The notes under the pieces are model-generated. The model was given only the letters and a program-made list of their open reading frames with translations. It ran no database searches and was not told the origin of the DNA. A program made the translations under genes and the position numbers. From Neisseriaceae bacterium JH1-16 (GTDB lineage Bacteria > Pseudomonadota > Gammaproteobacteria > Burkholderiales > Chromobacteriaceae): 64,000 bases of DNA. Within the stretch, counting starts at the first letter, position 1, and every line of letters starts with the position of its first letter. Positions 16,778 to 24,952 of the stretch are shown one piece after another. Location: the NCBI GenBank assembly GCA_025989215.1, contig JAPDNP010000001.1:1253032-1317031 (forward strand). Direction: 5' to 3'.

Positions 16778-17125
16778 CTACACCTTGTCGTAGCGCTCGC
16801 CGAGCTTGAACAGCAGGATGCGCCCGTTGTTGTTCTTGGCGTAGCCTACCACCTTGGCGCCGCGCACATTCGGGGCCACCTTCATCAGCACCGGATCGGC
16901 GCCCGAACCGAGTACCTCCAGCTGCTGAATACCGCTGTCGAGCAGCGTCACCCGCAACTGCTCGGGCTTGATCCCCTGCCTGTCGAGCAGATAGTTCTTG
17001 CCGCATGTAACAAAGCCATCCACCGGCAGGCTGGACTCGTACACATAGTCCGGCGCGCAGGCGAGCATGTTGGTGGTCGTGTACAAGCGGCCAGCAGCAC
17101 CAGCACCAGAGCGGCATGACGCCAA
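16778..17125 (-). CDS. small exported protein, probably frameshifted near its start
   Basis: The C-terminal ~95 codons read cleanly: 'NMLACAPDYVYESSLPVDGF', 'VTCGKNYLLDRQGIKPEQLR', 'LMKVAPNVRGAKVVGYAKNN'. Directly upstream, the frame that continues is Arg/Gly-rich. A neighbouring frame instead reads 'RHAALVLVLLAAC' at 17081-17122, exactly the hydrophobic stretch a signal or anchor needs. Adding one base near 17081-17088 would join the two as a secreted protein. No start codon fits cleanly in the upstream frame, so the true 5' end is unclear; a GGAG lies near 17150. It is either a young pseudogene or a sequence error. I do not recognise the family. Confidence 0.5.
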   Translation of the reverse strand: MASCRSGAGAAGRLYTTTNMLACAPDYVYESSLPVDGFVTCGKNYLLDRQGIKPEQLRVTLLDSGIQQLEVLGSGADPVLMKVAPNVRGAKVVGYAKNNNGRILLFKLGERYDKV

Positions 17126-17191
17126 CGACCAAGGTAGCAATCTCCTGACCAGGCTGGCCGAACGAAACGACCACCCCAAGCCTGGCAGCAC

Positions 17192-17650
17192 GATGCATGG
17201 GACAGACTCTGGCGGTGGCCGTTATTGGGCGATGGTTCATTTCATTGCCTGAGAGTCAATCACCGTGACATTTCGGCGTGATTCAAAATCACCTAGGGTC
17301 AATCAAATTATCTGAGTTCACATCAATAGAATCGAAGCATCCCAATCTATTGATCCTTGATTCAAGTAATTTCAATTAAATATAAAACCGAATGCAATGG
17401 CCCTCCCCAACGGGGGATGACTGATGATGATTGATCCATTCCCTTGCCTACAGCCTCTTCACCTGCCTTAGCGCTAAACGGCATTTAAACAGCGATAACT
17501 GAACACTGCAGCAGGGCCAACCATCTCCAAAATTCTCTTGAAAATATTGCCACACCATCGTGGCATAGATACAAATACCCGCTTGCACAGGGAGCGGACG
17601 TCTGCAATACCTAATATCGGTAGACTTACCAATTCGTTCAGGAGGCTGCC
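17192..17650. other. AT-rich intergenic segment at the island's left end
   Basis: About 460 bases with no supported gene, and base composition drops sharply after about 17240. A perfect inverted repeat, ATCAATAGA (17322-17330) and TCTATTGAT (17346-17354) with a 15-base spacer, could be an operator or a terminator stem. The segment should carry the promoter of the gene at 17651. Confidence 0.5.
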
Positions 17651-18400
17651 ATGCACATGTTTCACAAAGCAATGGTCGCGACCATCCTCGCCCTTGCATT
17701 TGGGATGGCAGCCACAGCGGACGACAATAGCATTAGTAACACGTCACCCAAAACTGGCCAGGACTTGTTTAAAGACCTGCAAGGTGCTCTCCCCCCCATC
17801 ACTGTTGTTTCCAATCTGGGCATGATCAAGATTCAGAGTTACGAAGGCTATTATCTTCAAGCACATGCCGACAATGGCGAACTTCATGCGAGTCGCATGC
17901 GAGCCATGGAAGAGACCTGGTTTCTGATACAGATCGAAGCAGCCAAACACATTTATGCGCTGTACAACTGGAACAATGGGAAGTTCCTGAGCAAGACCAG
18001 CAATGGCTGCGCCACGGCCAGCAGTACGAGATTGGGGCCTACGGAGAAATGGATATTTGAATCGGGTCGACCCTACGATATGGGGCACGCCGTCATTGTG
18101 CGGTCTGCCTTTGACGGCACGATTCTGAACACCAACTCAGCCGGTCAGAATGACGTCACATGTCACGGCGAAATATTCGCTCGCGACAACTGGAGCAAAG
18201 ACGGCAATGCAACGGGCAACCTGAAAATACCCACCGACTACGACTGGGGCGGCTGGTGGGTCATTTCGAAGGCTGGCATACCGGAGAAAGGGGAAAAAGT
18301 ATGGAATAGTACTGGCGGGGCTGTTCTGGGTATTGGCAACAACATTAACCCTGCAGATATACAGACCGTCTTTATGGCACTAGAGAGCAGGAAAAACTAA
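17651..18400 (+). CDS. secreted beta-trefoil/fascin-like protein, unknown role
   Basis: 249 residues with a clear signal peptide (MFHKAMVATILALAFGMAAT, cleavage before ADD). The mature part has repeats reminiscent of fascin-like beta-trefoils: 'IKIQSYEGYYLQAHADNGEL', 'IYALYNWNNGKFLSKTSNG' and 'VIVRSAFDGTILNTNSAG', each a strand pair with 'G.(Y/F)L' core residues. Such domains bind carbohydrate, lipid or protein surfaces; the ligand is unknown. AGGAGG lies five bases before the ATG. Codon choice is far more AT-rich than in flanking genes, consistent with horizontal acquisition. It is convergent with the coiled-coil gene, and nothing nearby suggests a pathway. Confidence 0.65.
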   Translation: MHMFHKAMVATILALAFGMAATADDNSISNTSPKTGQDLFKDLQGALPPITVVSNLGMIKIQSYEGYYLQAHADNGELHASRMRAMEETWFLIQIEAAKHIYALYNWNNGKFLSKTSNGCATASSTRLGPTEKWIFESGRPYDMGHAVIVRSAFDGTILNTNSAGQNDVTCHGEIFARDNWSKDGNATGNLKIPTDYDWGGWWVISKAGIPEKGEKVWNSTGGAVLGIGNNINPADIQTVFMALESRKN

Positions 18401-18553
18401 CACTAGACAGCCCCAGGCTGCCGACATGCTTACCCATTTCTGCGGGATGGACGAACCTAGCCTGACCCATAACCTTCGCAACAGAAAAATCCGTTGGATT
18501 ATGGCAGAAGCACCTTCACCCATCCTACCGGCTTACGTGAGACAAGATGGAAC
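18401..18553. other. short convergent gap inside the AT-rich island
   Basis: No gene and no clear stem-loop terminator are seen between the two convergent orphan genes. Confidence 0.4.
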
Positions 18554-20056
18554 TTATACCTCTATATGTTCTTTTATTAACTTACCATCTCCATCAAGAT
18601 GCTCCTTAGCAGCTAAACCCTGTTCAACCTTCTTCGCTTGCCTTTCTAGTAATTCATCCGTAGCAGTGGCGAGCTTTTTAGCAATTGCTGAAAACCCGGG
18701 AATCTTTTCAAGAGATTCTATAGAGTCAGAAAGTCGAGAGCTATTTTCAATAGCTTCCATAAGAGGATGATCAGATTTATTGTAATCTGTGATTAGCTTA
18801 CCTGGGTTTTCTGCACTCACTTGGAGCACGTTGAATAGCAGGCGAGTTCTCAGTTCATCTCTCACAACCCCTTCGTGCGCCAATGACTCGATCTGATTAG
18901 ACAGCCCAGAGAATGTCTTCCCAAGTACAGCTTTATGAGTGTACTCCTCGATAAGCCTCTTAGAAAGATTGATTTTCTTACTAGCGGAATAAGCAAGCCA
19001 AAGTGCAGGAAAATACAATGGGAAAATTGAAATAATTAGACTCGGTGTATCCTTGATAACTTGCACGAGGTCATGATATCTCCACCCTAACAGATAGGCA
19101 TCAACACCAAATGGGATCAAGGAAATTCCCATCAAAACAAAAATTGCATACCCAAATCTGGCTTCATGCCTTGCTAGCAATTCCGTCTCTTCTCGTTTCT
19201 TTTCCTCATAAGCAGCACTGAGCCCAGCAGCCATCGCCCCTGGCAAAAGTGCTGCCAGCTGATCCTTTATGGACTCCACTTTCTCTCTTGAACCATCTAT
19301 TAGCTCTTTAAATTCACTCTTCTGCACAGACAATATATTCTCATGCTTCTCAATAATTACATTAGTTGCCTTATCTATCTCCTGATCAAGGGCTCCGATT
19401 TTATTCGCTGTTTCGTTATACGACCCTGTCAAATCATCCCTTAAGCCATCAATATGTTCTGACTCACCTTGATCATTTTTAACATCATACCCACATATTT
19501 CTTTATGTAACTCATCTATTTCTCCCTTCTTTTTCATTGAGTGTGCGAGAAGAGTTTTAATATCCTCCCCAACTCGCTTTGATTCCTCGAGCATTTCTTT
19601 GGCAACATCAACACTTCCAGGTAGCGCCTGGCTCTCGTCCAGGATGCCACGAATTATTTCAATATCGCTTGTAATTCTATCCGCCGCACTCTGAACGGCG
19701 TCCTTTTGACGCAAAGACTCCTCGTATAACGCCAACGTATTTTCTATGCTAGACTTTAATTCCGCATCTCGACGTACCAGATCGCCTCTCATCGAAGTGA
19801 TCTTATCTAACTCTACACGAGAGCCTTCTGCATATTCTTTTAAATTTATCAAAGCGCCTTGAAGATCACTTTCTATCAACTGTGCCCTAGTTTTTGCCTC
19901 AGTAGCATCTTCTGCCGCCTTTCTAGCCACCTCTTCAGAGTCAGTCGCTTTCAATCGAATTTCTTTCTCAAGAAATTCGATTTTTACAGTCATCTCATCT
20001 TTGAGCTTGCTAAGATCATCTTGGCTAACCGTACCCATAAAAGAAAACACGGACAC
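18554..20056 (-). CDS. large coiled-coil protein with two membrane helices, unknown
   Basis: About 500 residues. Residues 15-270 are almost continuous charged heptad-like helix (for example 'LKDEMTVKIEFLEKEIRLKA', 'ARKAAEDATEAKTRAQLIES', 'ATNVIIEKHENILSVQKSEF'). Two membrane segments follow, 'FGYAIFVLMGISLIPFGVDA' and 'SLIISIFPLYFPALWLAYSA', and a further helical cytoplasmic tail ('KAVLGKTFSGLSNQIESLAH', ending in a Lys/Glu-rich segment). No enzymatic motif is visible. The layout suggests a membrane-anchored oligomeric scaffold or sensor. The start could be GTG 20056 or 20050, or ATG 20038. The gene is AT-rich, isolated and lacks any of the repeated 9-mers, consistent with transfer. A role in defence is possible but unsupported. 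Confidence 0.7.
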   Translation of the reverse strand: MSVFSFMGTVSQDDLSKLKDEMTVKIEFLEKEIRLKATDSEEVARKAAEDATEAKTRAQLIESDLQGALINLKEYAEGSRVELDKITSMRGDLVRRDAELKSSIENTLALYEESLRQKDAVQSAADRITSDIEIIRGILDESQALPGSVDVAKEMLEESKRVGEDIKTLLAHSMKKKGEIDELHKEICGYDVKNDQGESEHIDGLRDDLTGSYNETANKIGALDQEIDKATNVIIEKHENILSVQKSEFKELIDGSREKVESIKDQLAALLPGAMAAGLSAAYEEKKREETELLARHEARFGYAIFVLMGISLIPFGVDAYLLGWRYHDLVQVIKDTPSLIISIFPLYFPALWLAYSASKKINLSKRLIEEYTHKAVLGKTFSGLSNQIESLAHEGVVRDELRTRLLFNVLQVSAENPGKLITDYNKSDHPLMEAIENSSRLSDSIESLEKIPGFSAIAKKLATATDELLERQAKKVEQGLAAKEHLDGDGKLIKEHIEV

Positions 20057-20191
20057 CCCCTGAATTTCAAAGAAACTAATTACAAATAGAACAGCAACTA
20101 TTACTGCCTAGTTGCCACGCAAAAATTTAACTTTATATTATGCCATAAAACTAAAAATATTTTTATCATATGTCATTTATCTTTACATTTG

Positions 20192-20220
20192 ACAAAAAAA
20201 ACCGCCATTCCTGGCGGCCT
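20192..20220 (-). terminator. valS terminator
   Basis: On the minus strand CCGCCA, a GGAA loop and TGGCGG (20202-20217) are followed by seven U, 22 bases after the valS stop. Confidence 0.9.
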
Positions 20221-20241
20221 TTCGTTCACTCATTGCAGCGA

Positions 20242-23055
20242 TCAAGCAAGTTTGGCGAGTTGCCCCTTCAGCTTCTCCAGCTTGTCGCTGAATTCAGCCA
20301 ATTGCGCACGGTCTCGTTCGACCAGGTGCGCCGGTGCCTTGTCGGTGTAACCCGGTTTCTCCAGCTTCGCGGTCAGCTTGGCTAGATCCGCTTCTGTCTT
20401 GCCGATTTCCTTGCTCAGGCGGGCGGTTTCGGCGGCCTTGTCGATTTCTACCTTCAGCATCAGGCGGGCGTCGCCGACAATTGCCACCGGGGCGTCGTCT
20501 TCCGGCAGCTTGGCGACGATGGTGGCGTCCGTCAGGCGGGCCAGCAGCTTCAGGTACGGCAGGAAGTCGGCGTTAGCGGCGTCGCCTTCGACGAACAGCG
20601 GCGCCTTCACCGCCGGGCCCAAGCCCATTTCGCCGCGCAGGTTACGCACCGCGTTGACCATTTCCTTGAAGGCATCCATGCGCGCGTTGGCGGCGGCATC
20701 GATCTTCTCCGGCACGGCTACCGGCCAGGCGGCCAGCATGATCGAATCGGTCTTCTTGGCGTTGGCGAGCGGAGCGACGGTCTGCCACAGCTCTTCGGTG
20801 ATGAACGGCATGATCGGGTGGATCAGGCGCAGCGCGACTTCCAGCACGCGCACCAGGGTACGGCGGGTGGCGCGCTGTTGCGCTTCGTTGCCGTTTTGCA
20901 GCTGGACCTTGGTCAGCTCCACGTACCAGTCGCAGTACTCGTTCCAGACGAATTCGTACAGCGCCTGGGCGGCGATGTCGAAGCGATAGGTATCGAGCGC
21001 TTCGGAGACGGCGGCTTCCACTTCCTGCAGGCGGCCGATCATCCACTTGTCGACGAAGCTGAACTCCAGCGGCAGCGATTCATCCTGGCCGCAGTCCTTG
21101 CCCTCGACGTTCATCATCACGAAACGGGTAGCGTTCCACAGCTTGTTGCAGAAGTTGCGGTAGCCTTCGGCGCGCTTGAAGTCGAAGTTGACCGAGCGGC
21201 CCAGCGTGGCGTAGCTGGCCATGGTGAAGCGCAGCGCGTCGGTGCCGTAGGCCGGGATGCCTTCCGGGAACAGCTTTTCGGTGGCCTTGGCAATCTGCGG
21301 GGCCTTTTCCGGGCGGCGCAGGCCGGTGGTGCGCTTGGCGACCAGGGCTTCCAGGTCGATGCCGTCGATCAGGTCCACCGGGTCGATCACGTTGCCCTCG
21401 GACTTGGACATCTTCTTGCCTTCGTGGTCGCGCACCATGCCATGGATGTACACGTCCGTGAACGGCACTTTGCCGCAGAAGTGCGAGGTCATCATGATCA
21501 TCCGGGCAACCCAGAAGAAGATGATCTCGTAGCCGGTCACCAGCACGTTGGACGGCAGGAAGGCACGCAGCTCGGCGGTGTCGTTCGGCCAACCCAGGGT
21601 GCTGAACGGCACCAGGGCGGAGCTGAACCAGGTATCGAGCACGTCATCGTCGCGGCGCAGCGTCTTGCCCGGCGCCTTGGCCTGGGCTTCCGCCTCGGTG
21701 CGGGCCACGTAGACCTTGCCGTCTTCGTCGTACCAGGCCGGGATCTGGTGACCCCACCACAGCTGGCGGCTGATACACCAGTCCTGGATGTTGTTCATCC
21801 ACTGGTTGTAGGTGTTGACCCAGTTTTCCGGGATGAAGCGCACTTCGCCCGATTCAACCGCGTCGATGGCTTTCTGGGTGATGCTCTTGCCGGTGGCGTC
21901 GCCGTCGGCCACCTTGGTCATCGCCACGAACCACTGGTCGGTCAACAGCGGCTCGATCACCGAGCCGGTACGGTCGCCACGCGGCACCATCAGCTTGTGT
22001 GGCTTGGCTTCCAGCATCAGGCCGGCGGCTTCCAGATCAGCCAGCATGGCCTTGCGCGCCTCGGCGGTGGTCAGGCCGGCGTAGGCGGCCGGCAGGTCGA
22101 TGCTGCCCTGTACCGAACCGTCGAAGCCGAACACCTGCGCCTTGTCCAGCATGGTGGCCTGCAGGCTCATCACGTTGATCAGCGCGGTGTTGTGGCGCTT
22201 ACCGACCTGGTAGTCGTTGAAGTCGTGCGCCGGGGTGATCTTGACGAAGCCGGTGCCGAAGGCGGCGTCGACGTAGTCGTCGGCGATCACCGGGATCTGG
22301 CGGCCGGTCAGCGGCAGCTCGAGCATCTTGCCCAGCAGGTGCTGATAGCGCTCGTCGGTCGGGTTGATGGCCACGGCCACGTCGCCCAGCAGGGTTTCCG
22401 GACGGGTGGTGGCGACGGTGACGAACTCGTCGCTACCGACCACCGGGTACTTGATGTGCCACATCTTGCCGTCTTCTTCCTCGGAGATCACTTCGAGGTC
22501 GGATACGGCGGTGCCCAGTTTCGGGTCCCAGTTCACCAGGCGCTTGCCGCGGTAGATCAGGCCCTGGTCGAACAGGCGCACGAACACTTCGCTGACGATG
22601 CCGGCGCGGGTGTCGTCCATGGTGAAGTATTCACGGCTCCAATCCACCGAGCAGCCGACGCGGCGCATCTGGCTGGTGATGGTGCCACCGGACACATCTT
22701 TCCATTCCCACACCTTCTGGATGAAGGCGTCGCGGCCCAGGTCGTGGCGCGACACGCCCTGCTCGCCCAGTTGGCGCTCGACGACGATCTGGGTGGCGAT
22801 GCCGGCGTGGTCAGTACCCGGCACCCACAGGGTGTTGTTACCCTTCATGCGGTAGTAGCGGGTCAGACCATCCATGATGGTCTGGTTGAAGGCGTGGCCC
22901 ATGTGCAGCGTGCCGGTGACGTTCGGCGGCGGCAGCTGGATCGAGAACGACGGTTTGCTCTCGTCCATGTGCGGCTGGAAGTAGCCAGCCTGTTCCCACT
23001 GGTCGTACCAGCGACGTTCGATGTTGCCCGGTTCGAAGCTTTTGTCGAGTTCCAT
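20242..23055 (-). CDS. valS: valine--tRNA ligase
   Basis: 937 residues, normal length for bacterial ValRS. It charges tRNA-Val in the cytoplasm. The class I signatures are present: '[15 protein letters not shown]' (HIGH motif, HMGH) near residue 45 and '[10 protein letters not shown]' (KMSKS). Between them lies the CP1 editing domain that removes threonine ('[20 protein letters not shown]'). The C-terminal coiled tRNA-binding arm ends '...[14 protein letters not shown]'. The start at 23055 ([13 protein letters not shown]) is preferred over an upstream ATG because family homology begins there. The only repeat copy in it is at 21584-21592. It is monocistronic with a strong terminator. Confidence 0.97.
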   Translation of the reverse strand: MELDKSFEPGNIERRWYDQWEQAGYFQPHMDESKPSFSIQLPPPNVTGTLHMGHAFNQTIMDGLTRYYRMKGNNTLWVPGTDHAGIATQIVVERQLGEQGVSRHDLGRDAFIQKVWEWKDVSGGTITSQMRRVGCSVDWSREYFTMDDTRAGIVSEVFVRLFDQGLIYRGKRLVNWDPKLGTAVSDLEVISEEEDGKMWHIKYPVVGSDEFVTVATTRPETLLGDVAVAINPTDERYQHLLGKMLELPLTGRQIPVIADDYVDAAFGTGFVKITPAHDFNDYQVGKRHNTALINVMSLQATMLDKAQVFGFDGSVQGSIDLPAAYAGLTTAEARKAMLADLEAAGLMLEAKPHKLMVPRGDRTGSVIEPLLTDQWFVAMTKVADGDATGKSITQKAIDAVESGEVRFIPENWVNTYNQWMNNIQDWCISRQLWWGHQIPAWYDEDGKVYVARTEAEAQAKAPGKTLRRDDDVLDTWFSSALVPFSTLGWPNDTAELRAFLPSNVLVTGYEIIFFWVARMIMMTSHFCGKVPFTDVYIHGMVRDHEGKKMSKSEGNVIDPVDLIDGIDLEALVAKRTTGLRRPEKAPQIAKATEKLFPEGIPAYGTDALRFTMASYATLGRSVNFDFKRAEGYRNFCNKLWNATRFVMMNVEGKDCGQDESLPLEFSFVDKWMIGRLQEVEAAVSEALDTYRFDIAAQALYEFVWNEYCDWYVELTKVQLQNGNEAQQRATRRTLVRVLEVALRLIHPIMPFITEELWQTVAPLANAKKTDSIMLAAWPVAVPEKIDAAANARMDAFKEMVNAVRNLRGEMGLGPAVKAPLFVEGDAANADFLPYLKLLARLTDATIVAKLPEDDAPVAIVGDARLMLKVEIDKAAETARLSKEIGKTEADLAKLTAKLEKPGYTDKAPAHLVERDRAQLAEFSDKLEKLKGQLAKLA

Positions 23056-23514
23056 TGTGCGCCTTGGATAATGCGTTTTTTCAGAATTGGGTAGTGTCAC
23101 TCGGCCGACGGCATCACTCCGCGGGCTCGGCCGACGGCATCACTCCGCGGGCCACGAATGACAGATTGGCTGGCATTGTAGCAGTTGGCACCAACCCAAC
23201 CCAAACCGAGCCATGTCAAACGCCCGCGACAACGTTGCCCCAGGGCGCCATTCCTTCCGGCTGCCCGTCGCGAGGTGCCGAGCGGTGCCCCGCGCATCCA
23301 TCTTGCCCCACTGCAAAACGACCTTGGCTGACGAACGGTTGAGGCCCTGTCAGCTAAGGGATACACGTTGTCGTTATATCCAAATGAAAACAACGAAGGG
23401 GAACTTGCCGCGGCGCCATGGGGTCTAGTCCATACGGGTCGGGCCAACCGCAAGCGGTTCCCGGCGAGCACTCTGGACTGTCCAGCAATCTGAAATTGAA
23501 GGAGAGGACACCGA
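23056..23514. other. divergent intergenic region, valS / secreted protein gene
   Basis: 459 bases holding the promoters of both genes. It contains a perfect 26-base tandem duplication (23101-23152) 46 bases upstream of the valS start. No gene, tRNA or riboswitch is recognised in the remainder. Confidence 0.5.
23101..23152. repeat. perfect 26-bp tandem duplication upstream of valS
   Basis: The unit at 23101-23126 (beginning TCGGCCGACGGCATCACTCC) is repeated without change at 23127-23152. It sits in the valS leader/promoter region. TCGGCCGA inside it resembles, but is not, the common 9-mer repeat. Confidence 0.9.
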
Positions 23515-23955
23515 ATGACTCCAACCCATCTCAGTAGGACTCTGCTCACAACCATCGTCACCAGCCTGATGCTGGCGTCGCCAGTCTTTGCCGCCGACCT
23601 GCCTTCGGTGCAGCAGTCAGGAACCATCGAATACCTGACCGGCGGTATCGGTAGCGATGAGTCGGATGCGATGAAGGCCGAAGCGCGCCACTATCCGCTG
23701 GCGATCGAAATGGCCCGCTCGTCGAAAGACGGTGGCAAGTTCGTCGCCGACGTCGACGTTGCAATTCACAACGCCAAGGGTAAGGAAGTGTTCGAAGCTA
23801 ACAGCACCGGCCCATTCATGCTGGTGAAACTGCCCCCGGGCAACTACAAGGTGAAAGCGACGCTCGACGGCGTGACCCGCCAGCAACAAGTCAGCGTCGG
23901 CGCCAAGGGTAGCAAGCATATTTCCATCATCTGGCCGGCAAGCCCTGAGCTGTAA
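23515..23955 (+). CDS. secreted carboxypeptidase-regulatory-like domain protein
   Basis: 146 residues with a signal peptide (LLTTIVTSLMLASPVFA, cleavage before ADL). The mature protein includes 'IEYLTGGIGSDESDAMKAEA', then a beta-sandwich half with 'FMLVKLPPGNYKVKATLDGV', the hallmark 'LPPGxYxVxA' strand of carboxypeptidase-regulatory/CarboxypepD_reg-like domains. Proteins like this are small periplasmic binding or structural domains of unknown role. The ribosome site is GAAGGAG. It has its own terminator at 23978-24006 and stands alone between valS and the Mut7-C gene. Confidence 0.75.
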   Translation: MTPTHLSRTLLTTIVTSLMLASPVFAADLPSVQQSGTIEYLTGGIGSDESDAMKAEARHYPLAIEMARSSKDGGKFVADVDVAIHNAKGKEVFEANSTGPFMLVKLPPGNYKVKATLDGVTRQQQVSVGAKGSKHISIIWPASPEL

Positions 23956-23977
23956 ACCCGCTCAACCGGACCATCCC

Positions 23978-24006
23978 GACCGCCGCCTTGCGTGGCGGTC
24001 TTTTCA
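23978..24006 (+). terminator. terminator after the secreted protein gene
   Basis: GACCGCC (23978-23984) and GGCGGTC (23994-24000) close a nine-base loop, followed by TTTT. Confidence 0.85.
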
Positions 24007-24014
24007 TGCGGGCC

Positions 24015-24028
24015 GTTCGGCCAACCTT
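24015..24028 (-). repeat. intergenic AAGGTTGGCCGAAC copy
   Basis: Exact 14-mer on the reverse strand, between the terminator at 23978-24006 and the stop codon of the Mut7-C gene, whose last stop base it touches. Confidence 0.8.
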
Positions 24029-24789
24029 TAGCCGGCCTCACCCGTCGCCGCGTCGGCGATCAGTGCATCGAGTTGCGCCCGCATACGCTGCCAATGCGAC
24101 CCCTCCCAGTACACCCGCCGGCAGACATCGCAGGTAAAGAAGTGCACCTGCTGCGCCCACACCCCCGGCGGCACCCGTCCGGCCACCTGCCCCTTGTCGA
24201 TGGCGCGCAGCGGCGCATTGCATTCCAGGCACAAAGTGAACGGCCGCGCGCTGCCGGCCAGATCGAGACGGGCGAACAGCTCAAGCAACTGCGCCGCGGG
24301 TCGTAGTGCCCGCACGTAACAGCCGTGGCTGATGCTGCGGCGTTTCAGCAGCTCGCGGTCGCGGGTCAGCACGATGCGGTGCTCGCGCGCCGCGATCGCC
24401 TCGATGTCCTCGTCCGGATAGCCGTTGTCGTACAGGGTATCGAAGCCGGCCATGCGCAGCTTGTGCGCCAAGCCGCCCAGATGGGCATCGGCGATGAAGC
24501 GCGGCTGGCGCAGCGGCGCCTCGCGCACCCGCAGTACCGCGGTGACGTCGAGCGCCTCGAACACCGGATAGACCGCCACCCGCTCGCCCTCCTGCAGCAG
24601 CCGGTCGAAGCCGACCGACTCGCCGTCGACCAGGATCAGCTCGACCTCGGTGTGCGGCACACCGAGCGACTCGATGGAGTGTTTCACCGAGGCGTCGACC
24701 GCACAGCGACGCTCGATCTCGCGCTGGCGCTGGTCCGGGGCGAGAAAGTCGTTGAGCTCGGCGTAGAAGCGAAAGGTGACGGTGATCAT
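24028..24789 (-). CDS. Mut7-C RNase domain protein with N-terminal ubiquitin-like fold
   Basis: 253 residues in two parts. Residues 1-85 look like the Mut7-C ubiquitin/ThiS-like domain ('ITVTFRFYAELNDFLAPDQR', 'SVKHSIESLGVPHTEVELIL', 'GERVAVYPVFEALD'). The rest is the Mut7-C PIN-type RNase domain ('PRFIADAHLGGLAHKLRMAG', 'DTLYDNGYPDEDIEAIAA', 'RIVLTRDRELLKRRS'), with acidic residues typical of PIN nucleases. A zinc ribbon follows (CLEC...CDVC at about residues 189-216). The start at 24789 is chosen because homology begins there. The role in RNA metabolism is inferred from the domain only. It is divergent from the alpha-2-macroglobulin gene. Confidence 0.88.
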   Translation of the reverse strand: MITVTFRFYAELNDFLAPDQRQREIERRCAVDASVKHSIESLGVPHTEVELILVDGESVGFDRLLQEGERVAVYPVFEALDVTAVLRVREAPLRQPRFIADAHLGGLAHKLRMAGFDTLYDNGYPDEDIEAIAAREHRIVLTRDRELLKRRSISHGCYVRALRPAAQLLELFARLDLAGSARPFTLCLECNAPLRAIDKGQVAGRVPPGVWAQQVHFFTCDVCRRVYWEGSHWQRMRAQLDALIADAATGEAG

Positions 24790-24819
24790 GAACACAGTAT
24801 TGCACCGGATGGCGCCAGG

Positions 24820-24828
24820 TTGGCCGAA
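24820..24828 (+). repeat. intergenic TTGGCCGAA copy
   Basis: AGGTTGGCCGAAAC lies in the divergent promoter region between the Mut7-C and alpha-2-macroglobulin genes. Confidence 0.6.
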
Positions 24829-24904
24829 ACACGGCCGATGCAGACTGGCCCGCATCATGCTTTTTGCATTGCCATTCGCCGTTCGAGCCACGGGTGGGCG
24901 ATAC

Positions 24905-24922
24905 TATGATGCATTAATCATA
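24905..24922 (+). promoter_or_regulatory. possible -10 box and inverted repeat before the alpha-2-macroglobulin gene
   Basis: TATGAT at 24905-24910 is a good -10 match and is repeated in inverted form as ATCATA at 24917-24922. No convincing -35 element is seen. Confidence 0.35.
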
Positions 24923-24952
24923 AGGCGCGGCACGATGCAAAGGACGAAGCGG

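Noticed and set aside
17141-17170. Additional repeat copy CTGGCCGAAC near 17155 and others with one mismatch (for example near 15040, 15121, 53461)
   Set aside because: They differ by one base from the exact 9-mer; leaving them out keeps the count conservative.
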